Assembly (NCBI GenBank): GCA_009760885.1
Contig: CM019715.1
Location: forward strand, 26,215,972 to 26,279,971
Length of the DNA stretch: 64,000 nucleotides
Reading direction: 5' to 3'
Origin: Achatina immaculata
Lineage: Eukaryota; Mollusca; Gastropoda; Stylommatophora; Achatinidae
The first letter of the stretch is position 1. The number at the start of each line of letters is the position of its first letter. Below, in pieces: positions 1-10,864 of this stretch. The notes under the pieces were generated by a model. That model searched no databases. It had not been told where the DNA came from and saw only the letters and a list, made by a program, of their open reading frames with translations. Made by a program: the position numbers and the translations under genes.

Positions 1-475
1 TAATCTGGTCCTCCGTAATACCCTCTTTAGTTGTTTATCTTATTGCCAATATGTTGCTGTTACTGTTTCAAATAAAGCAATGTCGTGGCAGCAGTTGTAA
101 TATGATACACGTGGCCGCCTTAAACAACTCAGAATTAGTGAGAACAGTGAGTTTTCCCCCCAGCGCACAAACCAATAACTGCTAGATAGGGACGAGCATT
201 CGGCGTCCATGGATATCAATTTAGAGGGAAATATATCATTTCTGTTGGCTGGACGCAGGTGTTCACAAAAGACGCGCGCAAGTGATATAGCTCCATCCTC
301 GTAGAAATGCGTTACTTTCGACAAGTCATAATTCTTCCGTTACTTTCAGGTGATGGGAATAAACAGTAACTTTAATGCAATGTAATCTCATGACCTGGAA
401 TGTTGTATGCACCATCCAACGGCCTCTTGCCTGTTTACTGAACGTAGAACAGACCAATGAATGCGGCGTTTCGAT
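1..475. other. unassigned AT-rich sequence
   Basis: No domain, RNA gene or tandem repeat is recognisable here. The open frames present are short and of unremarkable composition. Confidence 0.4.
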
Positions 476-875
476 GGTCAGTAAAGAGACGCAAAGAAGG
501 CTGGAATCAGCCAAATTGTGGTTCTTAAGAAGAGTGGTGAAGGTACCACGGACAGAGAGACAAATCGAACAAGGAAGTTCTGAAAGAGGCACGGGAAATA
601 AGGAAAATTGTAATGAAGATCAGAAAAATCTAAATTTGTTGGGCATATTTTGGAGGAGATGCGGGTTAGAGTACCTAATGGCAGCATGGAAGATTGAAGG
701 TAGAAGAGACAGAGGTAGACAGAGGGAAAAGATGTTTGAGCAGCCTCGAACGGGAAATGCTCAGTGACAAGCCTGTTGAGATGTACCAGGGATCGAGGGT
801 TATGGAAGGACATGATATCCTACTCCTCTCTGCAGGGACCTTGAGAGAGAGGGGGAGAGAGAGAACAGACTTCAG
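476..875 (+). pseudogene. LINE family E, C-terminal reverse-transcriptase ORF end and 3' tail (copy E1)
   Basis: Frame 476-767 encodes KETQRRLESAKLWFLRRVV followed later by KIEGRRDRGRQREK. This pattern is typical of the C-terminal tail of endonuclease/reverse-transcriptase proteins of RTE/Jockey-type non-LTR elements. The same tail is seen at 33795-34170 and 38785-39490. Stop codons and frameshifts break the end of the ORF: the region matching the final RDR..KDMIAYA motif is in another frame. The copy is truncated at the 5' side, so the catalytic RT domain is absent, and it ends in a GA-rich tract. Non-functional relic; the clade is not resolved. Confidence 0.7.
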
Positions 876-1345
876 TAGCCTCTCTGCCTTTACAAACACA
901 CAGAAACTGTCCGGATCGAAAACCTGAAGTGATATGATGCTTTCTGTTCTTCGGAGCATCCCATGATGAAATGATGGCGCATTTGTTCTAACTACAACTC
1001 ATCGGCCTTTTCAACTCTGCTAGATCTTTGGCTCGGTTGATCTTTCCTCCAATTTCATGTATCTGACCTTCCGCATTCTTGAAAAAAAAATGGCACCCAC
1101 TGGTTTTTCTAGCACCAATGAAATGAAACTATCAGTGGGAATAAAGTAAAAGTTAGCACGGAACTGAGAGATAATTTTCTAACAGTTTCATAATGCAGCA
1201 CAAAGAGGTCGGCGGGTGTGTTGTGAGAGGTCGGCGGGTGTGTTGTGAATCTCGTGCGACCCCAGTGTCTAAATCATGCCTACAGGGCAGCGCCCCGGCT
1301 TTCCAAGAAAAGACACTCACAATTAGCTGTCTGTTTGTGAAATAT
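876..1345. other. unassigned spacer
   Basis: Nothing recognisable except an imperfect direct repeat of about 20 bp (GTCGGCGGGTGTGTTGTGA) at 1208-1250. Confidence 0.35.
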
Positions 1346-2238
1346 AAGGGTCATGTCGAAAGTCGTGAGAACATTTTCTTTAAAAATCAGAATTTATAGA
1401 TAGAGAAAATATAAATGTATCACCTTAATCTACATCCTTTTCTTCACTTTTCAACATAATCTCCATTTCTCCGCACATAATTTCCCCATCGCTCTGCAAG
1501 TTTGAAAATATCCTCCCGGTAGAATTCCGTTTTAGCTGACCGACGGCACAGACGCACTGCTTTCTGGATGTTCTCTCCTGTGTCGTAGTGATGGCCTCGC
1601 ATTTGTTCTTTCACAAAACTGAAAAGATGGTAACCATTGGGTGCCAGGTCGGGGCTATAGACAGGGTGTGGAAGAATTTCCCAACCTATTTTCTGAATTT
1701 CCTCAGTTGTCCGGCGATCAGAGTTTTTCTCGCACCTTTGTAATCTTCAGTCAAGAAACGTGAGACCCAGGGGACACAAACTTTTCTATAGCCTAGGGTT
1801 TCAATCATTTCCTGTACTGTATTGATACTGTGACACGTCTGTCTTCTTTAATGATGTCGTCAACCCTTTCCACGTTGCGTTCAGTGGAGGCAGTTCGAGG
1901 GCGACCGCTGCGAGGCATATCTTGGATGCTCGTGTTTCCATCTTTGAAATGTTTCACCCACCTCCTAACACTGCTGTCACACATACAAACATCTCCGTAA
2001 GCAGGCTGAATGGAGTTCTCTTTAACGAGGAACTCAATAATAGCACATTGACGAAAGGAAACTTCAGCACCCGCCATTTTGTTTATGCTTCGCATGGGCA
2101 CATAACACATCACGGTGACGTCATGCAGAGCATGAAGAGCAAAGGATGCAGTTTAAGGTGATACATTTATATTTCTCTATTTATAAATTCTAATTTTTTT
2201 TTAAATTGTAGCTCATGGCTTTCGGTATGAGCCTCGTA
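1346..2238 (-). mobile_element. mariner transposon relic, internally deleted (copy M1)
   Basis: Long terminal inverted repeats are visible: the left end near 1348 (GGTCATGTCGAAAGTCGTGA) pairs with the right end near 2235, and both contain a stretch reading TATCACCTTAA or its complement. The minus strand encodes the mariner N-terminal HTH region (MAGAEVSFRQCAIIEFLVKE, then SVRRWVKHFKDGNTSIQD and GRPRTASTERNVERVDDIIK). Further along come LTED and then PHPVYSPDLAP-like residues, the third catalytic Asp region, around 1640-1690. The stretch holding the first two catalytic Asp residues is missing, and several frameshifts are present. An IPAAEIHQRL-like segment after FLVKE is also lost. It is inactive. 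Confidence 0.85.
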
Positions 2239-2694
2239 TTATAAAATTAAAGAGCAAAGTCTAAACTTGTTAACTTGAATATTCCAGAACAGTTCTGATT
2301 CTATATTCATCGAGCATCATCTTCATCATCTTGTGCCGTCTTGCCATAAAAGGTTGACTACAATGGATCGTCATTCTGCTCTGTTTCTTGCCTTCATAGT
2401 GCATTCGGTCAAGCTAGTTCCTGTCCATCTCTTGATGTTGTCCACCATCTATGACGTTATCGTCGTGCTCTTTTTTCTCTTCATTGCACAAAATACCACA
2501 AAGTTTGTGTGACGTAACAAGACATTCTTTAAAATAATCATAATAACAGTCAGAAACAAACAAATAACAACACATATTTCAGACGCACAGTGGTCTTGTT
2601 TAGGTGGTCAGGGAAATGTAATACGGACAAATAATTCCCCTTACTTAGTTTGGAAGAAGAGGCCCTACAATCTGACGGATAAACAAAGAAGATT
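2239..2694. other. unassigned AT-rich spacer
   Basis: No coding signature. The only notable piece is one isolated unit (2655-2690) related to the 32-bp repeat found at 2826-2975. Confidence 0.35.
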
Positions 2695-2822
2695 CCCTAC
2701 TGGAATCCGCGGTTCGAATCCCAAGTAATTCTCTTGTGATTTTTCTTTCTCTCACGTCTCACTAAAGTGCTTTGTCTACGATTTTTTCGAGGTTTAATCC
2801 TACAAAATTTGTTCTCTTACTT
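2695..2822 (+). repeat. tRNA-derived SINE, family H (copy H1)
   Basis: Contains a pol III B-box-like element (GGTTCGAATCCC at 2710-2722). The tail shares CTCACGTCT..AAGTGC.TTGTCTACGATTTTTTCGAGGT with the copies at 35588-35735 (minus strand) and 56345-56462. The head is truncated. Three diverged copies in one window support an interspersed family. Confidence 0.65.
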
Positions 2823-2825
2823 CCC

Positions 2826-2980
2826 CACAGAATGAGCGGATAAACAACAAAGAGACCCACAAAATAAACGGATAAACAACAAAGAGACCCACAAAATAAA
2901 CGGATAAACAAAAAAAAGGCCCTACAAATTGAGCGGATAAACAAAGAAGAGGCCCCACAAAATAAGAGGATAAACGAAGT
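2826..2980. repeat. 32-bp minisatellite
   Basis: About five units of a 32-bp sequence beginning AAACAACAAAGAGACCCACA, with single-base variants. It starts inside or just after SINE H1. Confidence 0.8.
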
Positions 2981-3117
2981 TCACACAGGCAACAAACAAC
3001 GAATACGCCTGGCTATAGTTCCAAACAAATGGTCAAAATTACATACGAAGATCACATTACATTTGTTTACGCGAAGGAAGCCGGACACATAGGGAACAGT
3101 ATCACTCTATATATCAT

Positions 3118-3169
3118 TCTATCTCTGTCTCTCTGTCCTCTCTCTCTCTCTCTTTCTTTCATATCTCTC

Positions 3170-3222
<53 letters not shown>
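3118..3222. repeat. (CT)n microsatellite
   Basis: Almost pure CT dinucleotide tract. It generates a spurious Leu/Ser open frame. Confidence 0.95.
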
Positions 3223-3224
<2 letters not shown>

Positions 3225-3406
3225 ATCCTAGGAACGAAAGCATGCAGGGCGCTTCTATTAACAAAGTGCTCATTCCATTTCTCGGGTTTTTTTACTTCCG
3301 TCTTTCCCTGGTATCTAGACAGTCACTAGAATGAAGCTTGCGCGTGCAACTTTTATTGCATTCAACTCATTGTAATTGAGTTTCGTTCTATGTTCTCTGC
3401 TGGAGT

Positions 3407-3427
3407 TTGGGGGGGGGGGGGGGGGGG
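3407..3427. repeat. poly-G homopolymer
   Basis: Run of about 20 G, one of several long G or C runs in the window. The exact length is likely unreliable. Confidence 0.9.
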
Positions 3428-3584
3428 AAAGAAAGAACAGAAAGAAGTTATTTCAAGAGAGAACGGAAGGTGTTAAGCATAGAACGATATTACTCAGTTC
3501 ATTCTGTCTCTCATTAATTACATCTCTACCTTAATCTAAAATCTTTGTCGAATTGCTAGAAGTTAAGTTGTCTTTAATTGCTGA

Positions 3585-4052
3585 TGGGTATTGTGTTTAG
3601 TTGCTCGTATTGAGCTGATAAGCATATGTTTAGTTGCCCTTAACGAGCTGTTGGGTATATGTTTAGTTGCCCTTAATAAGCTGATAAGTATATGCTTAGT
3701 TGTCCTTAATAGACTGATAAATATATGTTTAGTTGCATTCTGTTGTATTGTGTACAAGAAGTGGTGCCACAAAGCTAAGTTTTTCATTTTCAGTGTTTCT
3801 TCTTTTATTATATGTTGTGCCGAAACATTGGATGTTGTATGTTTTTCATTATTTGTGGGTTTTTTTTTTCACTTTCCTCACTCCCGTTATCGCTTTGTAC
3901 AACTGTGCCATATACTTCTTTATTATGTTTAGTTGTCCTTAATGAGTTGATGGGTATATGTTTAGTTGCCCTTAATGAGCTGATGGGTATATGTTTAGTT
4001 CTCCTTAATGAATTGATGGGTATATGTTTAGTTGCCGTTAATGGCATGTACC
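3585..4052. repeat. 33-bp minisatellite in two blocks
   Basis: Units of about 33 bp (core GTTGCCCTTAATGAGCTGAT followed by GGGTATATGTTTA) lie at 3585-3742 and 3925-4052, separated by about 180 bp of unrelated sequence. Because 33 is a multiple of three, both strands stay open (ICLVALNELMG on plus, TKHIPISSLRA on minus), but there is no sign of real coding. Confidence 0.85.
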
Positions 4053-4785
4053 CATGGTATATATTTATCTTCAGACAACGGAAACAAGTTAACATTATAA
4101 GAAAACATTTCTTCTACATGTCGTGGCAGGACAGAAGTTAGAAAATGTTGGTGGTCACTGGAAAACTTCAAGGGAAAAACAAGGAAATGGTGGCCAAGAG
4201 GAAAATATCTGAGCGGACTGATTAAGTGGACTGACCGAGCGGCAGGGAAACAACCAAAAAATAAGATATTTGAACTGGTCGGAAGCACCAAAAGCCGCAC
4301 TGGATGCGGAAGCAACATCACCAGAACTATAAAGGGTGGCAAACAATAATATTAGCGTAATTTTAAGCAACGTATAACAGGATACCACTATTCTGAGATG
4401 AGATAATACAGGGAAATAAATCTCAGAACATCTTAGAAGAATAATGAGGAGCAACAAATGAGTTTTAGAATCACACGACATGGTTGAGAACTGACTCGTT
4501 GTCCCCGCCAAAGCAATAAAAGTATTGTTTCCTGGGCATGAGCTTGTTCCCCTAGAGGAAAAAGGTTGCTGTGAAATGAGGAAGCGGCAAGGTTATGCGA
4601 AGTAGAACGTGCTGCAGGAAGGATCGGATTTATAAGAGAATCCTCTATGCGATACCTTCTGGACACCTGAGTCTAATGGCTAGAGCAGTAGCCGTTTATG
4701 ACATATAGGGATGTGGGGGGGGGGGAAGATTCAAGTCCGGGCTTTGTGGGGTTTGGGGGCGGAGGGGGGGGAAGGGGGCGTACTA
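4053..4785. other. unassigned spacer
   Basis: No recognised domain. Around 4670-4800 there is a weak SINE-like head (AAGATTCAAGTCCGGGC resembles a degenerate B box) leading into the SINE1-related body downstream. Confidence 0.3.
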
Positions 4786-5045
4786 GTGACCAAACTGTGG
4801 AAATGGGTTACCTGATTTCTCTTTGGAGTTGTGAAATAAAGTAAAGTAAAGTAAAGTAAAGTTAAGTTAAGTTAAGTAAAGTTAAGTAAAGTTAAGTAAA
4901 GTAAAGTAAAGTAAAAGCAGCCAATCGTGACGCTGGCGACAACTCCCTCTAGTGTGCTGGCAGGTCAAAGAAGATACGGACACCTAGCACTATATGTTCT
5001 AGGTGTCTTTACAGCATGACAGAGTTGCCTTTATCTTTTACTTTA
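4786..5045 (+). repeat. degenerate SINE1 copy containing an (AAAGT)n array
   Basis: The body matches SINE1 at 5532-5795: GGAAATGGGTTACC, then GCAGCCAATCGTGACGCTGG, CCCTCTAGTGTGCTGGCAGG and a CACTATAT..TCTAGGTG-like end. An AAAGT/TAAGT pentamer array at 4838-4915 sits between the two halves, where the normal copy reads TTGGGAAGAAAAGG. Confidence 0.6.
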
Positions 5046-5189
5046 TGCGATCCTTTGAGGGTAATGAATAAACAACTGCAGAACTATTCGACTGCCTTCT
5101 TCTAGCCATACTGTAAAAAATTAGTGAGCAACACATCGTCTGTGACGCGACATGCTGAAGAATCAGGATAACCACAGGGTACAACAGAC

Positions 5190-5515
5190 CTTACGGCGCT
5201 GAAGACGCTGCCCATTCTGGCAACCAGCTACCTATAGCTGGCATGCTACTGTCAGAGCTGGCGAGCCATAGCTGACAAAGACCCTGTTCGACTTCTGCGT
5301 TGCTACCTCCCAAGTCCCAAGCAACAAGCCTAAGCTTGGTTAACAGAGCACGGATCGCCATATTCCCTATGGTGGTGGAGTCTGATAAAGAGGTATTGCA
5401 CGCCCTCCGCTTTTTAGCTTCACTCAAGGACTAAACAAAAACTACCTACTTATAATCCGCTTCCATCTGACATGATGCTATGCCTCAACATCTTCATAGC
5501 ACCAGCTTGTAGTTC
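5190..5515 (-). repeat. interspersed repeat family F (copy F1)
   Basis: Aligns by eye along its length with 8860-9255, 16375-16760 and 32490-32835. Shared landmarks include GACTCCACCACCAT, AGCTATGGCTCGCCA and CAGATGTGGG-type ends. It encodes no protein I recognise and has no clear pol III box. It may be the UTR of an unseen element or an independent SINE. Confidence 0.65.
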
Positions 5516-5531
5516 CAGATATATATATATA

Positions 5532-5795
5532 TGAGTGGTTAAGTGGTTAGTGCACTGGTCTCCCATGGCGAAAGTCGGGGGTTCGAATCCGGCCGGAACA
5601 CCCCAGTCACCCAGCTGTAGAAATGGGTACCCAACTTCTTCTGGGATTCGGGAAGAAAAGGCAGCCAAGCGTGATACTGACCATATCACCCTCTAGTGTG
5701 CTGATAGGTCAAGGAAAATATGGGCACTAACACCATATCCCTATGCGCCTCTAAGGCATGAGATGATTACCTTTACCTTTTTTTACCTTTATATA
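5532..5795 (+). repeat. tRNA-derived SINE1 (copy S1a)
   Basis: The tRNA-like head has an A-box-like TGGTTAGTGCACTGG and a clear B box GGTTCGAATCC. The body reads CACCCAGCTGTAGAAATGGG, ATACTGACCATATCACCCTC and GGCACTAACACCATATCCC, and the tail is repeated TTTACC. The same unit is on the minus strand at 18640-18890, with fragments at 44550-44615 and 44885-45055. Transcription by pol III and mobilisation by a LINE are inferred from the family type. Confidence 0.85.
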
Positions 5796-5808
5796 TATAT
5801 ATATATAT

Positions 5809-7006
5809 AAGGTGTTTTTAAAGTCTCACTGCACTTTCTATGTAAAAATGAAGTTAACGACATCATAAAAAATTTTCTGCACAGTCAGTCGTGAAGAAAA
5901 ATGCAGTGAATGATGGCCATCTGCTGGAGTAATTTTTTACACTCAAAACAGAGTGGCGTTATCAACGGAAGAAAGTTTTTTTTTTTTTTGGTTGAACAAG
6001 TGTTTCAAAATGGCGGTCGATACACACGGATGGTTGTTCAAAGATTTATAGCAAAGTTTCCTGATAAACAACCTCCTCATCGCACTACGGTTAGAAATTT
6101 GTTGAATAAGTTTCGTCATACAGGAACAGTGGAAGATGCTCCGCGATCTGGTAGGCCTGCTGTGTCTGAAGAAAAATGTCTACATATCCAAGACAGAATC
6201 CTGAAAAGTCCATGCAAGTCCTTAAGGAAAATGTCTCAAGAAGTGAACGTATCACTGAGAACAGTGCACAAAATTCTTAAACATCGGTTAAATTTAATAG
6301 CCAAAACAATCGTATTTGGAGCAGTGTTAATCCCAGTGCATTTCATGAAGCGCCGCTACGCGATGCGAAAATTGGAGTATGGTGTGCCGTCAGTAGAAAG
6401 CGTTTAGTTGGACCAATTTTCTTCAACAACACTATAAATGCCGATGGGTACCGTAGTAACATTCTGGAATCTTTTTTCAGAACAACTGAATGAACGTGCA
6501 ATTGAAGAAGCGTGGTTCCAGCAAGATGCTGCAACTGCACAGACAGCTAGACCAACGCATGGTTTTTTGGAAGAAATTTTCGCAAATCGCATAATATCTC
6601 GTGGAATTTGGCCTGCTCGTTCTCCAGATCTAAATCCATTAGATTATTATCTATGGGGTTTCTTGAAAGGAAATGTTTACAAAAATACTGTACAAACAAC
6701 TGAGGACCTGACAAAAAGCAATCAGAATTACCATTCAAGAAATAACAACAGGCACGTTGCACAAGGTATTTGACAATATGAAGAGACGTGTACAGTCATG
6801 TCTTGAAGCCCGTGGTGGACATTTCCAACACCTGCTATAATGAATATTTTAGTGGTACATTCTAGCTAACCCAAAACAGCGTTGTATCATTGCAGTCACT
6901 ATTGTAACTAATTAAATGACTTGTTAGCACATTTTTTGATGACGTCATTTACTTAATTTTTCAATTTGTCTTCATAGAAAGTGTAGTGAGACTTTAAAAA
7001 CACCCT
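5809..7006 (+). mobile_element. mariner/IS630-type transposon relic with DUF4817-like N-terminus
   Basis: Terminal inverted repeats GGTGTTTTTAAAGTCTCACT (left, 5811) and its complement (right, ending near 7003) bound the element, which sits in a TA repeat. Frame 5910-6407 encodes the HTH region (RFIAKFPDKQPPHRTTVRNL, GTVEDAPRSGRP, KSLRKMSQEVNVSLRTVHKI). After an internal loss that removes the first catalytic Asp region, the remainder is in shifted frames. DAKIGVWCAVSRKRLVGPIF is followed by WFQQDAATAQTA (second Asp) and ARSPDLNPLDYYLWG (third acidic residue). Frameshifts and the deletion make it inactive. The family, DD34E/D with a DUF4817 N-terminus, is widespread in invertebrates. Confidence 0.85.
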
Positions 7007-7054
7007 TTGTGTGTGTGTGTGTAGGCAACAGGGATGAGTTTTTCAATAACAGGA

Positions 7055-7640
7055 AAAAGATGAGTATAATACGAAAGAGCGTAGAATAACAAGACACACA
7101 TCAATGTAACAGAAAATAGAAAAGTATAACAGAAAAGCGATAACAAGAAAGAGATGAGTATAAAAAGAAAAATAGGTTATAACATAAAAAAGATGGACAC
7201 AATAAATAGGAGATGAGAATATCTACGAAAAGATAACGAAAAAGAGATAACAAGGTAGGAGGTCACAAAGAAGAAATGAGTATAGCAAAAAATATATGTA
7301 CAACAGGAAAGAAATGAGAAGAAGAAGAAGAAGAAGAAGAAAGAAATGATTATAACAAGAAAGAAATAAGTATAACAGGAATGAAATAAGTATAACAAGA
7401 AAGAAATAGGTATAAGAAGAAAGAAATAAGTATAACAGGAAAGAAACGAGAATAACAAGAAAGAAATAAGTATAACATGAATGAAATGAGAATAACAAGA
7501 AAGAAATGAGTATAACAAGAAAGAAATAAGTGTAACAGGAAAGAAATGAGAATAATAGAAAATAAATGAGAATAATGGGAAAGAAATGAGAATAACAGAA
7601 AAGAGATGCATACAACAGAAAGCAATTAGTAGGCAACAGA
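7055..7640. repeat. degenerate 20-bp minisatellite
   Basis: Units such as AAGAAATAAGTATAACAGGA repeat with a 20-bp period and many substitutions, ending near 7630. The minus strand yields long Phe/Leu/Ser/Tyr open frames in all three phases, as expected for a repeat and not for a gene. Confidence 0.85.
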
Positions 7641-8420
7641 GAACAGACGAGACAGACCAAAGAAAATAACATGGCTTGAAAGACTGTCCAGAAAAAAAAA
7701 AAGAGACAAAAGCTACAGACATGTCCATTATACACCGCCTTTCAAACCCAGACAGCGTAAACAATAACTTTCTGCACGAATTATCTCCTTCACAGAAATC
7801 TCCTTCAATTGTATCTATCAAGTTCTAATAACTCTACATCCGATATTCTTTGCTTTCCTCAACATTCCAACGCTTGCAGCCACGGCTAGAGAAAGCAATT
7901 CTGTAATTAACTCTTCTGAAACCACATTTATTATGCCTCTTGTGAAAGGATTAACTCTTTTATTTCGCCACAGAAAAGAACGTTAACTTGGGCTGTAACG
8001 GGTCAATAAAAAATTGATGACCCGGAAATAACCTTTCTTCGACACAGGGGGGCGCAGCACATATCCCGCACGATTAAATGGCTGGGATCAAGAAAGGAGC
8101 TTGCGTGAATGTATTAGCTTTGCTTCTGCTTTTCTTGAACTCTCTGATCAGTACTAAGAACCCTAGAACAGAGCCCCGGCTAGCCTTTCACCGGTGATCC
8201 CGCTGTGAACTCGACGGCTTCTGAGTCATGAGAGATCCCCGGCGCAGTCAAAGACAAGGTCGCGTTGGTAGGTCGATGTCGAGACACATTTATCTCCGAG
8301 AAGCGTGGACTGGTTGTGGATATAGTCTAACGTGGCAGCTTTCACTGCTTGGTTATTGAAGAAAGTCTATTTTCAAACTATTCGTGCAAGCCTCCATCGC
8401 AGTTGATTTGTGTGCTGTCT
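7641..8420. other. unassigned, mixed composition
   Basis: No repeat or domain recognised. The stretch 8040-8300 is the most GC-balanced part of the neighbourhood but has no open frame of note. Confidence 0.3.
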
Positions 8421-8422
8421 GG

Positions 8423-8424
<2 letters not shown>

Positions 8425-8501
<77 letters not shown>

Positions 8502-8526
8502 GTCTGTCTGTCTGTCTGACCATCCG

Positions 8527-8589
<63 letters not shown>

Positions 8590-8604
8590 GTCTGTCTGTC
8601 TGTC
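8425..8604. repeat. (TATC)n/(TGTC)n microsatellite
   Basis: Two pure TATC blocks separated by TGTC units and GACCATCCG. The same compound motif (TATC, GACCATCCGTC, TATC) recurs at 20980-21250. Confidence 0.95.
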
Positions 8605-8859
8605 CCCTTTGTGCATATATTCTGACACCTCAGACTATGGAAGTCTGAAACACTATGAGTCACCTCCTAACACAGCGGCACCACACAAAAAGCTCGGCTC
8701 TACAGTTCTGCACATGAACTACAAAGAAGCAGTCCAATCCATCCAAGAGACAGAAACGCGGGTCAACAGACAGTAAGTGCAGTCGAAGAACTACAAGAAG
8801 AAAAAAAAAACAAACAATGCTCTTCTTCATCTTCTTGTTTCCTTCTCCCGGAACTACAA

Positions 8860-9255
8860 TCTGGGTTGCTCAGTGTATCTGATGCGGTGAAGATTTTGAC
8901 GCACAGCTTCATGTAGAAATGGGGGCAGGTTATGGCGACTATTTTTTATGCCCGTGAGTGGAGATAAAAATCGGGGGGGGGGGGGGGGAGAGAGAGAGGA
9001 GGAGATGGGGAAAAGGGGGGGGGGTGGGGAGAATGCAGTACTGCTTTAACAGACTCCACCTCCATGAGAACTGCGGTTGGATCTTTACCCCCATTAGCTA
9101 GGCTAGGTCTGCTCCTGGGAGAAAGGGGAGGGGGGGGGGGCCGGGGGTTACAAACGGAGGGGTGGGACAGAGTCTTAATAGGTTATGGCTCGCCAGGCGT
9201 AACACTAGCACGTGACCTACGGGACTGCCAAACTGAACATCGCCTTTACCCCCCA
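8860..9255 (+). repeat. interspersed repeat family F (copy F2)
   Basis: Begins GATGCGGTGAAGAT near 8880, as F3 does at 16398. It continues with AATGCAGTACTGCTTTAACA, GACTCCACCTCCATGAGAAC and a TATGGCTCGCCAG end. G-rich runs (8970-9020, 9120-9140) and C-rich tracts (9249-9280) have expanded within it. Confidence 0.7.
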
Positions 9256-10050
9256 CCCCACCCCCCACCCCCTACCCCCCACGGAAACAGTCCTCTACAA
9301 AGACCATCCCAAAGAAATGAACGCATGTGGACGTGTTAACCAGAAACCATGGACTCAGTAAATAACCACAAAAAATGGTCTTAAGTTCCTGCCATCTGTA
9401 CTTTTCTAGCTTTCAAACAAAAGTACTCGTTCCCCCCCCCCCCCCCCCCCACTTTTTCCAGGAAAAAAAAACTCATTTTAGATCAAATTCAAATGGAGAA
9501 ATACAGAGAGATAAACAGAGATAAATTGAGATAAATGAAAAAAAAACCCGCACGGCACAATCAATGACTCGATAGACGAATCCAGCCACAATTGAAATAA
9601 CGAGCTTGGAATTAGCTGGGATGAATCCAAACAGGATTATACGAGATTAATGAGAGGAATCCTAGGATTGATTAGCTAATGAAGAAATAATAATAATAAT
9701 AATTTTAAAAAGTTAGAAGTCGTAAGGAACTAAAGGACAGCTGCTTGAAGAAAAAAGAAAACGGCAAATGGAAAGTTCTGACAGCTTTGAAAGTGGGCAG
9801 CTTACGATTTTAAAAAAAAAGAAAAAAAAAGGACAGGTTTCAGAAATGAAGTCGAAATGTCTTTGGAAAGAAGCAGAAATGTTTCGCTGCGTTAATTCTA
9901 CCTTTATTCTGACTAGATGGTGGCGTGTTTACAGAAGATGAGAAACGTGACAGAGAAAATTATGCTAGAACACAAAGAGCAAATGCCATTACATGCCAGT
10001 TATGCCCCCTGCCTTTTCACCCTAACATACCATTCGAAACAAAGACGTAG
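9256..10050. other. unassigned, homopolymer-rich spacer
   Basis: Holds C-rich tracts (9249-9280, 9433-9450), a short (AAT)n at 9686-9702 and A-rich tracts. No gene seen. Confidence 0.4.
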
Positions 10051-10051
10051 C

Positions 10052-10815
10052 TGCGAGGGTCATACCGAAAGTCGTGAGCTAAATTTTTTTTTTAATCAGA
10101 ATTTATAGATAGAGAAAATATAATGTATCACCTTAAACTGCATCCTTTTCTTCACTTTTCAACACAATCTCCATTTCTCTGCACACACTTTTCCCCATCG
10201 CTCTGCACGTTTGAAAATACCCTCCTGGTAGAATTCCGTTACAGCTGACCGATGGCACAGACGCACTGCTTTCTGGACGTTCTCTTATGTGGGACCCAGC
10301 GAGAAGAAACTTTTCTAGAGCCTAAGGTTTCAATCATTTCCTGTGCTGCACTGTGTCCTATTCCAAGATTTACAGCGATTTCAGATACTGTGATACGTCT
10401 GTTTTCTTTAATGATGTCGCCAACCCTTTCCACGTTGCGTTCAGTGGAGGCAGTTCGAGGGCGACCTCTGCGAAGCATATCTTGGATACTCGTGTTTCCA
10501 TCTTTTAAAACGTTTCACTCACCCCCTAACACTGCTAGCACCCATACACACATCTCCATAAGCAAGTTGAAGTCTTTGGTAAATTTCAGCAGCGGGGATT
10601 TCCTCCTTAACGAGGAACTCAATAACAGCACATTGACGAAACGAAACTTCAGCACCTTCCATTTTATTTATGCTCCGCGTTGTTACGTGACACATGATGG
10701 TGACGTCGTGTGACCTCTATATGAAGTGCTTAAGGTGATACATTTATATTTTCTCTATCTATAAATTCTGATTTTTAAAAAAATGTTGCTCACGACTGCC
10801 GGTGTGAACTTCGTA
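10052..10815 (-). mobile_element. mariner, short non-autonomous copy (M2)
   Basis: Both long TIRs are present (GGGTCATACCGAAAGTCGTG at 10057; its counterpart ends near 10813). The minus strand encodes GRPRTASTERNVERVGDIIK, NRRITVSEIAVNLGIGHSAA and then SSRWVPHKRTSRKQCVCAIG. In a full-length mariner the residues after RWVP lead into LTED and the catalytic core. Here the sequence jumps straight to the C-terminal SRKQCVC region, so the whole catalytic domain is missing. The copy M3 at 33140-33775 carries the same junction. Confidence 0.85.
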
Positions 10816-10864
10816 ATTAATAGCATATTTATACCAACACTGGTCCACCAATCCTACACGTGTA

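Noticed and set aside
7177..7821. 214-residue Phe/Leu/Ser frame resembling a membrane protein
   Set aside because: 20-bp minisatellite, open in several frames at once.
8384..8776. [12 protein letters not shown] frames over TATC arrays (also 20824, 24436, 34126, 53445)
   Set aside because: Tetranucleotide microsatellite translations.
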